Program-made: the position numbers and the translations under genes
Shown here: positions 1-5,582 of the stretch, one piece after another
Position numbering within the stretch: position 1 is the stretch's first letter
Layout: each line of letters opens with the position of its first letter
Origin: Betaproteobacteria bacterium
GTDB taxonomy: Bacteria; Pseudomonadota; Gammaproteobacteria; Burkholderiales; SG8-39
Direction of reading: 5' to 3'
Length of the DNA stretch: 8,036 bases
Assembly: GCA_011391295.1 (NCBI GenBank)
Contig: JAABQT010000061.1
Coordinates: 1-8,036 of the forward strand
The notes under the pieces: generated by a model
Databases searched by the model: none
What the model saw: only the letters and a program-made list of their open reading frames with translations
Told to the model about the DNA's origin: nothing

Positions 1-375
1 GGGCACGCCGACGTTCATCGCCCAGGTGAAGGCGGCATTGCCCGCGGCGCCGAACTTGTGCCCGGCCATGAACACCACGTTCGGCGCCCGCGGCAGGCGC
101 TCCAGTGCTGCGCGATCGAGCAGGTCGCAGGCGATGCACTCCACGCCCCAGGCGCCGAGCTTCTCGCGCAAGCCCGGCTCGGAAAAGCGCGCCACCCCGA
201 TCACGCGCCGCTGCGGCGCCGCGCGCTTCGCCATGCGCGCCAGCGTCGGCCCCATCTTGCCGCCGACGCCAAGCACCAGGAGATCGCCGCGGGTGCGCGC
301 CAGGTCGGCCTCGAGTTGCGGCGTCGGACGCGTCATGAACTCCTCGAGGGCGTCGACGCTGTCGAAGTTAACCAT
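1..375 (-). CDS. NAD(P)-binding epimerase/dehydratase family protein, N-terminal part (3' end beyond left edge)
   Basis: Reading the minus strand from the ATG at 375-373 gives 125 uninterrupted codons that run off the left edge in frame, so the C-terminal part is missing. Residues 32-45 form a beta strand followed by a glycine-rich turn (LLVLGVGGKMGP, glycines 36, 38, 39 and 42), the start of a Rossmann fold that binds NAD or NADP. Next come a helix (ARMAKRA), a second strand (RRVIGVARF) and a later strand (NVVFMAG, about 102-108), the order expected in extended short-chain dehydrogenases such as sugar-nucleotide epimerases. The YxxxK catalytic motif would lie outside the window, so catalytic type and substrate cannot be read. 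The start at 375 has no Shine-Dalgarno sequence. A second ATG at residue 14 (336-334) has GAGGAG only 3 nt upstream and is a less likely alternative. The gene diverges from the MetE-like gene across 23 bp. The family call is fairly sure; the function is unknown. Confidence 0.8.
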   Translation of the reverse strand, partial: MVNFDSVDALEEFMTRPTPQLEADLARTRGDLLVLGVGGKMGPTLARMAKRAAPQRRVIGVARFSEPGLREKLGAWGVECIACDLLDRAALERLPRAPNVVFMAGHKFGAAGNAAFTWAMNVGVP

Positions 376-377
376 CT

Positions 378-394
378 GGTGAATTATAATCACC
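378..394. promoter_or_regulatory. Symmetric divergent promoter core with operator-like dyad
   Basis: The 23 bp between two divergent start codons contain ATTATAAT at 383-390, which is its own reverse complement. It therefore offers a perfect TATAAT -10 hexamer to the plus strand (385-390) and to the minus strand (388-383). It sits inside GGTGA-N7-TCACC (378-394), a perfect 5-bp dyad. From each -10 the usual 6-7 nt to the transcription start ends 0-3 nt before the ATG at 399 (plus) or 375 (minus), which predicts nearly leaderless messages. Neither ATG has a Shine-Dalgarno sequence. The -35 regions are poor: TCGAAG at 362-367 for plus (3 of 6 matches with a 17-bp spacer) and no match for minus. 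The sequence symmetry is seen directly; promoter and operator function are inferred. Confidence 0.6.
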
Positions 395-398
395 CGCC

Positions 399-1409
399 AT
401 GCGTGCGCCCCGCATCAAGACCACCGTCGTCGGCTCCTATCCGGTGCCCGATTGGCTCGCCGCCGCGCCCTCCGCGCAGGCGCTGACGGATGCCACGCGC
501 GTCGTGCTGCACACGCAGGAACAGGCCGGTATCGACCTGGTGTGCGACGGCGAGCTGTACCGCTTCGACCTGAACCACCCCGAAACCAACGGCATGATCG
601 AGTACTTCGTGCGGCCGCTCGCGGGCGTGCGCGCCGATATCGGCTTCAGCGAGTGGCTCGACTACTCGAAGGCGTCCGGGATGCGTTTCCGCACCCGCCC
701 GCCGGGCGTGGTGGAGGGCCCGGTCGGCGCCGGCACGCTCAACCTGCCGCTGGCCTGCGCGCAGGCGCGCAGCCTCGCGTCCAGGCCGTTAAAGTTCACG
801 CTCACCGGGCCGCACATGCTGGCCAAGACCCTGCACGACCGGCACTATCGGAGCCCGCAGAAACTGGCGCATGCGATCGCCGACGTGCTCGCCGACCAGG
901 TGAAACGGCTCGACGCCGACGTGGTGCAGGTGGACGAGGCCAACCTGCCCGGCCATCCCGAGGAATGGAACTGGGCGGCGGCGGCGATCAACAAGGTGCT
1001 GAGAGCCGTGCCGAAGACGGCCAAGGCGGCGGTGCACCTGTGTTTCGGCAACTATGGCGGGCAGTCGATCCAGAAGGGCACCTGGGCGAAGCTGCTGGGG
1101 TATCTCAACGCGCTCGAGGCGGACCACGTGGTAATGGAGTGTGCGCACCGGCCGCCTGCCGAGCTCGCGGTGTTCAAGGAACTGCGCAAGGACATCGGGT
1201 TCGGGCTGGGCGTGGTGGACATCAAGCGCACCGAAATCGAAAGCGCCGATGAGATCGCGCGCGCCATCGAGCGCGCGGAGAAAACGCTCGGGCCGGGGCG
1301 CGTGAAGTACGTCCACCCGGACTGCGGCTTCTGGATGCTCAAGCGCAACATGGCCGACGGCAAGATCCGCGCCCTGGTCAAAGGGCGCGATCTGTACGAA
1401 GGCCGCTAG
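399..1409 (+). CDS. Single-domain MetE-like (cobalamin-independent methionine synthase C-terminal family) zinc methyltransferase
   Basis: The 336-residue product matches the C-terminal catalytic barrel of cobalamin-independent methionine synthase and lacks the N-terminal half of the roughly 750-residue full-length MetE. A GSYP motif at residues 12-15 corresponds to the GSFP start of that barrel, and CDGE (49-52) and VDEANL (178-183) lie where MetE has substrate-contacting loops. The four zinc ligands of MetE (His, Cys, Glu, Cys) appear to be present as H213 and C215 (HLC), E247 (MEC) and C309 (HPDCGF), so a zinc-activated thiolate is expected to be the methyl or alkyl acceptor. Family relatives include MetE itself, folate-independent core methionine synthases and coenzyme M alkyltransferases, so the methyl donor is unclear. 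The ATG at 399 lies just ahead of the conserved core and has no Shine-Dalgarno sequence. The gene diverges from an epimerase-type gene and converges on the cupin gene, overlapping it by 4 bp. No corrinoid-protein gene or other methionine gene is visible nearby. The family call is confident; the physiological reaction is not. Confidence 0.85.
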   Translation: MRAPRIKTTVVGSYPVPDWLAAAPSAQALTDATRVVLHTQEQAGIDLVCDGELYRFDLNHPETNGMIEYFVRPLAGVRADIGFSEWLDYSKASGMRFRTRPPGVVEGPVGAGTLNLPLACAQARSLASRPLKFTLTGPHMLAKTLHDRHYRSPQKLAHAIADVLADQVKRLDADVVQVDEANLPGHPEEWNWAAAAINKVLRAVPKTAKAAVHLCFGNYGGQSIQKGTWAKLLGYLNALEADHVVMECAHRPPAELAVFKELRKDIGFGLGVVDIKRTEIESADEIARAIERAEKTLGPGRVKYVHPDCGFWMLKRNMADGKIRALVKGRDLYEGR

Positions 1410-1852
1410 CGGAACAGCGCGTTCGCCCAGGCCTTGTTCCAGTCCTGCCCCAGCATGTCGGTCTCGCGACCGTCGGCCTCGTGGAACCGGTTCGGTACCT
1501 GGAAGATGGCGAGCATCACCCCGCCCTGTGCCCCGCCCCAGGCCTCGTGGCGGCTGCCGGCCGGGCGCCAGACAAAGTCCCCGGCCTTGCATTCGCCCTC
1601 GCCGCACACCAGGCTGCCCTGCACCACGTAGGTCTGCTCGATCAGCACATGCTCGTGGTCCGGTAGCCTTGCCCCCGGGGCCATCTTCACCAGGCTGGTG
1701 CATACCCCGGTTGCGCGGTCCACCAGCAGCGTCTTGGTTTCGACACCGGCAAACCGGGTCTTTTCCCAGGGCAAGCCGGCGACGTCGACGAAACGCGATG
1801 CGAGGGGCGGCAGGCTGGTTTGGCTCGACGCCTGGCTGGTCATGGTGGTCAT
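1406..1852 (-). CDS. Single-domain cupin protein, ChrR-cupin-like
   Basis: This 148-residue protein has a Thr/Ser/Gln-rich N-terminus of about 13 residues and then one cupin beta-barrel. Cupin motif 1 is complete, G60-x5-H66-x-H68-x3-E72-x6-G79, and motif 2 follows as G91-x5-P97-x-G99-x2-H102. The expected metal ligands are therefore H66, H68, E72 and H102, binding probably Fe, Mn or Zn. The segment FVDVAGLPWEKTRFAGVETK (about 21-40) before the barrel resembles the cupin domain of ChrR-type anti-sigma factors and of small dioxygenases such as acetylacetone-cleaving enzymes. The zinc-binding anti-sigma N-terminus is absent and no sigma-factor gene is adjacent, so a sigma-binding role is not supported. 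No signal peptide or membrane segment is seen. The start at 1852 is chosen over the ATG three codons later because GGAG at 1862-1859 is spaced 6 nt from it. The gene lies 115 bp downstream of pyk, with its own probable promoter. Substrate unknown. Confidence 0.83.
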   Translation of the reverse strand: MTTMTSQASSQTSLPPLASRFVDVAGLPWEKTRFAGVETKTLLVDRATGVCTSLVKMAPGARLPDHEHVLIEQTYVVQGSLVCGEGECKAGDFVWRPAGSRHEAWGGAQGGVMLAIFQVPNRFHEADGRETDMLGQDWNKAWANALFR

Positions 1853-1858
1853 GAGCTT

Positions 1859-1862
1859 CTCC
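1859..1862 (-). promoter_or_regulatory. Ribosome binding site of the cupin gene
   Basis: On the minus strand GGAG lies 6 nt before the ATG at 1852-1850. Its spacing to the second in-frame ATG (1843-1841) would be 15 nt, so it decides the start in favour of 1852. Confidence 0.6.
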
Positions 1863-1880
1863 GTTTGCGCGGCGGGCCGC

Positions 1881-1923
1881 AGGTTGGGTGCCTAACCTAT
1901 AGTCTTCGGGCGATGCCCGTCAA
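1881..1923 (-). promoter_or_regulatory. Probable promoter of the cupin gene with operator-like palindrome at the start site
   Basis: On the minus strand TTGACG (1923-1918, 5 of 6 matches to the -35 consensus) is followed after 16 nt by TATAGG (1901-1896, 4 of 6 matches to the -10). Transcription would begin near 1889, about 36 nt before the cupin ATG. An imperfect 18-bp palindrome (1898-1881, AGGTTAGG/CCCAACCT, 7 of 8 arm positions paired) is centred on that predicted start, a common position for a repressor site. A second perfect inverted repeat, CGGGC-GAT-GCCCG (1907-1919), falls in the spacer between the hexamers. These elements suggest separate, possibly regulated transcription of the cupin gene rather than read-through from pyk alone. 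No regulator gene is visible in the window. Confidence 0.45.
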
Positions 1924-1943
1924 CCCGGCCAAGCGCAAGCGCG

Positions 1944-1961
1944 CCGCGGCATGCGCCGCGG
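1944..1961 (-). terminator. GC hairpin after pyk, possible terminator without T-run
   Basis: Six nucleotides after the pyk stop the minus strand carries a perfect 7-bp stem, CCGCGGC/GCCGCGG, with the 4-nt loop GCAT. The sequence beyond the stem is GC-rich with only isolated TT pairs, so it lacks the U-tract of a canonical intrinsic terminator. It may end or stabilise the 3' end of the operon message or act with Rho. Because it is symmetric, it could also form in transcripts from the plus strand. Confidence 0.4.
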
Positions 1962-1967
1962 ACCGCC

Positions 1968-3407
1968 TCAGCCTTTGCGGTGGTCCCCCACCCGCACGAT
2001 CTTCATCGTGTTGGTGCCGCCCGCCTTGCCGATCGGCTCGCCGATGGTGATCACGATCAGGTCGCCCTCCTTCACCACCCCGTTTTCCACCAGCACGTTC
2101 TCGGCCTCGCGCAGAAGCTCCTCGCGGTCGTGGCCGACGTACTTCACCATCAGCGGATAGACATCGCGCAGCAGCGCGCAGCGATAGCGCGTCTGCGTCT
2201 GCGAGGTGAGCGCGTAGATCGGCACGCCGCAGTTCAGGCGGCTCATCCACAGCGCGGTCGAGCCCGATTCGGTCAGCGTGGCGATCGCCTTCACCTTGAG
2301 GTGGAAGGCAGTGAACAATCCCGCCATGGCGATCGACTGGTCCACCCGCTTGAACACGCGGTTGAGGAAATCCTGGTCCAGGCTGATGGCCTGCGTCTGC
2401 TCGGCCTCGACACAGATGCGGTCCATCGCCTCGATGGTTTCCACCGGGTACTTGCCGCTCGCCGACTCCGCCGAGAGCATCACCGCGTCGGTGCCGTCGA
2501 GCACCGCGTTGGCGACATCGGACACCTCGGCGCGCGTCGGCACCGGGCTGGCGATCATCGATTCCATCATCTGTGTCGCGGTGATGGTGAGCTTGTTCTG
2601 CTCGCGCGCCAGGCGGATCATGCGCTTTTGCATCGCCGGCACGGCGGCATCGCCCACTTCCACCGCCAGATCGCCGCGGGCCACCATGATGCCGTCGCAG
2701 GCGCCCATGATGTCCAGCAGCGCCTCCTGCTTCACCGACTCCGCGCGCTCGATCTTGGCGATCAGCATCGCCTTGCCGCCGGCGGCGCGCTGGAGTTCCC
2801 GCGCCATGTACATGTCGGCGCCGGACTTGGGAAACGACACCGCGAGGTAGTCGGCTTTGATCTTTGCCGCAGTGCGGATGTCTTCCATGTCCTTCGGCGT
2901 GAGCGCCGCCGCCGTAAGCCCGCCGCCCTGGCGGTTGATGCCCTTGTTGTCGGACAGCACGCCGCCGTGGCGCACGCGGGTCTGCACCTCGTCGCCGCGC
3001 ACCGCAGTAACGTCGAGCACGATCTTGCCGTCGTCCAGCAGCAGCACGGCGCCGGTGTCGACGTCGCGCGGCAGCTCCTTGTAGTCGAGGCCCGCGCGCC
3101 CCTGGTCGCCGAGCTCACAGGCCGCGTCGAGGACGAAGCTCTGTCCCTTCTCCAGCAGCACCTTGCCGTCCTTGAACTTGCCGACGCGGATCTTGGGGCC
3201 TTGCAGGTCGCACATGATGGCCACCGTGTGCCCGGTCTTGCGCCCGATGTCCTTCACCAGTTCGGCGCGCTTCAGGTGGTCCGCGGCCGTGCCGTGGGAG
3301 AAATTGAGGCGCACCACGTCCACGCCGGCACGCACCATGCGCTCGAGCACCTCGGGTTCGCTCGACGCGGGGCCGAGGGTGGCGACGATTTTGGTACTGC
3401 GGAGCAT
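1968..3407 (-). CDS. pyk: Pyruvate kinase (EC 2.7.1.40)
   Basis: The enzyme transfers the phosphate of phosphoenolpyruvate to ADP, giving pyruvate and ATP, the last step of glycolysis in the cytosol. The 479-residue product has the usual bacterial length, close to the approximately 480 residues of E. coli PykA. Visible motifs are TLGPASS (10-16), RLNFSHG (33-39), the DLQGPKIR segment that leads into the B domain, the catalytic-site AKIE with K218 and E220, the metal-site ARGDLAVE with D246, TATQMMESM (276-284) and DAVMLSAESASGKYP. The C-terminal part carries TESGSTALWMSR, as in the allosteric domain of PykA-type enzymes. Its ATG (3407-3405) overlaps the pgk stop by one base (TGATG), and only a weak purine-rich stretch (AAGAAAGAG) precedes it, so translation probably depends on coupling with pgk. 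It is the last gene of the operon and is followed by a GC hairpin. Allosteric effectors cannot be read from the sequence. Confidence 0.97.
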   Translation of the reverse strand: MLRSTKIVATLGPASSEPEVLERMVRAGVDVVRLNFSHGTAADHLKRAELVKDIGRKTGHTVAIMCDLQGPKIRVGKFKDGKVLLEKGQSFVLDAACELGDQGRAGLDYKELPRDVDTGAVLLLDDGKIVLDVTAVRGDEVQTRVRHGGVLSDNKGINRQGGGLTAAALTPKDMEDIRTAAKIKADYLAVSFPKSGADMYMARELQRAAGGKAMLIAKIERAESVKQEALLDIMGACDGIMVARGDLAVEVGDAAVPAMQKRMIRLAREQNKLTITATQMMESMIASPVPTRAEVSDVANAVLDGTDAVMLSAESASGKYPVETIEAMDRICVEAEQTQAISLDQDFLNRVFKRVDQSIAMAGLFTAFHLKVKAIATLTESGSTALWMSRLNCGVPIYALTSQTQTRYRCALLRDVYPLMVKYVGHDREELLREAENVLVENGVVKEGDLIVITIGEPIGKAGGTNTMKIVRVGDHRKG

Positions 3408-4561
3408 CAGGCTCTTTCTTCGAGAATGGCGACCGCGGGAAGGGTCTTGCCCCCGAGAAATTCGAGGAACGCGCCGCCGGCGGTCGAAATATAGCCGATG
3501 CGATCCGCGATGCCGAACTTGTGGATGGCGGCCACCGTGTCGCCGCCCCCCGCGATGGAGAACGCCTTTGAAGCCGCGATGGCCTGCGCCAGGACCTCGG
3601 TACCCTTGGCGAAGGCGTCCTTCTCGAACACGCCGACCGGGCCGTTCCACACGATGGTGGCGGCGTCCCCAAGCATGGCGGCAAACTCGCGCGCCGCATG
3701 CGGCCCGATGTCGAGGATCATCTCGCCCGCCTGGACAGCGTCGGCCGGCTTGACCGTTCCCGGCCCGTCCATGCTCTGCGCCACCACCACGTCGGCCGGC
3801 ATCGGCACCTCGGTCAATGCGCAAATCCGCTTTGCCTCCTCCATCAGGCCGGGCTCGGCCAGCGACTTGCCGATCGGCTTGCCGGCGGCGAGGAGGAAGG
3901 TGTTGGCGAGGCCGCCGCCGACGATCAGCCGGTCCACTTTCCTTGCCAGCGCGGCGAGCACCGAAAGCTTGGTGGACACCTTGGAACCACCGACGATCGC
4001 CACCAGCGGGCGCGCCGGATCGGCAAGCGCCTTGCCGAGCGCGTCGAGCTCGGCGGCCATCAGCGGCCCGGCACAGGCCACCCGGGCGAATTTTGCCGCG
4101 CCGTGGGTGGTCGCTTCCGCCCGGTGCGCGGTGCCGAAAGCATCGTTCACGTAAACGTCGCACAAGGCCGCGATCTTGCGCGCCAGCACCTCGTCGTCCT
4201 TCTTCTCGCCCGCGTTGACGCGGCAGTTCTCCAGCAGCACCACTTCGCCCGGCTGCACCTCCACGCCGTCGACCCAGTCGCGCTTCAGCGGCACTTCGCG
4301 CCCGAGCAGCTCGGCCAGGCGCTGTGCCACCGGCGCGAGCGAATCTTCGGGCCTGAGTTCTCCCTCTTTCGGGCGTCCGAGGTGCGAAGTCACCATGACC
4401 GCAGCACCCGCGTCGAGGGCCATGCGGATGCCCGGCAGGCAAGCGCGGATGCGCGTGTCGTCGGTGATGCCGCCGGCCTCGTCCTGCGGCACGTTCAGGT
4501 CGGCGCGGATGAACACGCGCTTGCCGCGCAGCTCCAGGTCGGCCATGCGCTTGAAGCGCAT
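3407..4561 (-). CDS. pgk: Phosphoglycerate kinase (EC 2.7.2.3)
   Basis: The enzyme interconverts 1,3-bisphosphoglycerate + ADP and 3-phosphoglycerate + ATP, a reversible cytosolic step shared by glycolysis, gluconeogenesis and the Calvin cycle. The 384-residue product is close to the E. coli length of 387. The N-lobe shows RADLNVP (19-25), DTRIR (35-39) and HLGRP (60-64), which bind 3-phosphoglycerate. The nucleotide-binding C-lobe shows GGSKVSTK (191-198), WNGPVGVFE (from 305) and GGGDT (338-342). The ATG at 4561 yields MRFKRMADL, a normal start for proteobacterial homologues; an ATG at residue 6 is possible but gives an unusually short N-terminus. The gene begins 4 nt after the gap stop and lacks a recognisable Shine-Dalgarno sequence, which suggests translational coupling with gap. 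It ends by a one-base overlap with pyk. Confidence 0.97.
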   Translation of the reverse strand: MRFKRMADLELRGKRVFIRADLNVPQDEAGGITDDTRIRACLPGIRMALDAGAAVMVTSHLGRPKEGELRPEDSLAPVAQRLAELLGREVPLKRDWVDGVEVQPGEVVLLENCRVNAGEKKDDEVLARKIAALCDVYVNDAFGTAHRAEATTHGAAKFARVACAGPLMAAELDALGKALADPARPLVAIVGGSKVSTKLSVLAALARKVDRLIVGGGLANTFLLAAGKPIGKSLAEPGLMEEAKRICALTEVPMPADVVVAQSMDGPGTVKPADAVQAGEMILDIGPHAAREFAAMLGDAATIVWNGPVGVFEKDAFAKGTEVLAQAIAASKAFSIAGGGDTVAAIHKFGIADRIGYISTAGGAFLEFLGGKTLPAVAILEERA

Positions 4562-4565
4562 GGCG

Positions 4566-5582
4566 TTACTTGGCGTTCATCAGCGCAACCGCCACGTCGA
4601 GCATGCGGTTGCTGAAGCCCCATTCGTTGTCGTACCAGCTGGCAACCTTGACCAGGACACCCTCGGACACCTTGGTGAGCGAACCGTCGACCACCGAGCT
4701 GGCCGGATGATGGTTGAAGTCGGAGGACACGAGCGGCTCGGTGGTGTACTCGAGAATGCCCTTCAGGTCCGTCTGCGAGGCCTGCTGCAGCGCCTGGTTC
4801 ACAGCGTCGACCGTCGTGGGCTTCTTCGCAATGAAGGTGAGATCGACGATCGAGACATTGATGGTCGGCACGCGGATCGCGTAGCCGTCGAGCTTGCCGT
4901 TCAAGTGCGGCAGTACCAGGCCGACGGCGGCGGCGGCGCCGGTCTTGGTCGGGATCATGTTGTGAGTCGCGGAGCGCGCCCGGCGCAGGTCCTTGTGGAA
5001 CACGTCGGTGAGCACCTGGTCGTTCGTGAAGGAGTGCACCGTGGTCATCAGCCCCGAAACCACTCCGATGCGGTCATCGAGCGCCTTCACCAGCGGAGCG
5101 AGGCAGTTGGTGGTGCAGGAGGCATTGGAGATCACGGCATCGGTGCCCTTCAGCGCACTGTGATTCACGCCCATGACGACTGTGCGGTCGACATCCTTGT
5201 CGCCCGGGGCCGAGATGATCACCTTTTTTGCACCCGCGGCGATGTGCGCGGCGCCGCCCTTCGCCTTGCCGCTGAACAACCCCGTGCATTCCAGCACCAC
5301 GTCAACGCCGAGCGTTTTCCAGGGAAGTTTTGCCGGATCGCGCTCGGCGAGCACCCTGAGCTTGTCGCCCTTCACCACAATGGCATCGCCTTGCACTTCG
5401 ACCGGAATACCGAACCTGCCGTGGGCCGTATCGTACTTCAGCAGGTGGGCGTTGGTCGCCGGATCCCCGAGATCGTTGATGGCGACGAATCGCAGGTCGT
5501 GCTTCTTGCCGCCTTCATAGTGCGCGCGCAGAATCATGCGGCCGATGCGGCCGAAACCGTTGATGGCAACGTTGATGGTCAT
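4566..5582 (-). CDS. gap: Glyceraldehyde-3-phosphate dehydrogenase, type I (EC 1.2.1.12 class)
   Basis: The enzyme oxidises and phosphorylates glyceraldehyde 3-phosphate to 1,3-bisphosphoglycerate with NAD+ and works in reverse in gluconeogenesis or the Calvin cycle. The 338-residue product begins with the Rossmann motif INGFGRIGR (7-15), followed by INDLGD (35-40). D37 lies where an acidic residue usually favours NAD over NADP; that preference is inferred. The catalytic Cys is C156 in SNASCTTNC, the general base is H183 in [10 protein letters not shown], and SWYDNEWG occurs near the C-terminus. The frame stays open far upstream inside tkt, but the true start is the ATG at 5582-5580. It gives the conserved [16 protein letters not shown]-terminus and is preceded by AAGGAG at 9 nt. 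The start overlaps the tkt stop as ATGA, and pgk follows after 4 nt. Confidence 0.97.
   Translation of the reverse strand: MTINVAINGFGRIGRMILRAHYEGGKKHDLRFVAINDLGDPATNAHLLKYDTAHGRFGIPVEVQGDAIVVKGDKLRVLAERDPAKLPWKTLGVDVVLECTGLFSGKAKGGAAHIAAGAKKVIISAPGDKDVDRTVVMGVNHSALKGTDAVISNASCTTNCLAPLVKALDDRIGVVSGLMTTVHSFTNDQVLTDVFHKDLRRARSATHNMIPTKTGAAAAVGLVLPHLNGKLDGYAIRVPTINVSIVDLTFIAKKPTTVDAVNQALQQASQTDLKGILEYTTEPLVSSDFNHHPASSVVDGSLTKVSEGVLVKVASWYDNEWGFSNRMLDVAVALMNAK

Noticed and set aside
26..486. Plus-strand frames at the left edge
   Set aside because: They lie opposite the Rossmann-fold gene, and their translations are Arg/Ala/Pro/Ser-rich without motifs.
789..1703. A 304-codon minus-strand frame spanning parts of the MetE-like and cupin genes
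   Set aside because: It crosses a convergent gene junction in a different frame from both real genes and shows no domain. The two motif-bearing genes explain the sequence.
1980..3494. A 504-codon plus-strand frame opposite pyk
   Set aside because: Same antisense shadow effect: no domain is recognisable, it has no ribosome binding site of note, and the minus-strand gene has complete pyruvate kinase motifs.
1968..4442. pyk as an 824-residue fusion protein
   Set aside because: The added residues are an out-of-frame reading of pgk. The 479-residue product from the ATG at 3407 matches the normal pyruvate kinase length and N-terminus.
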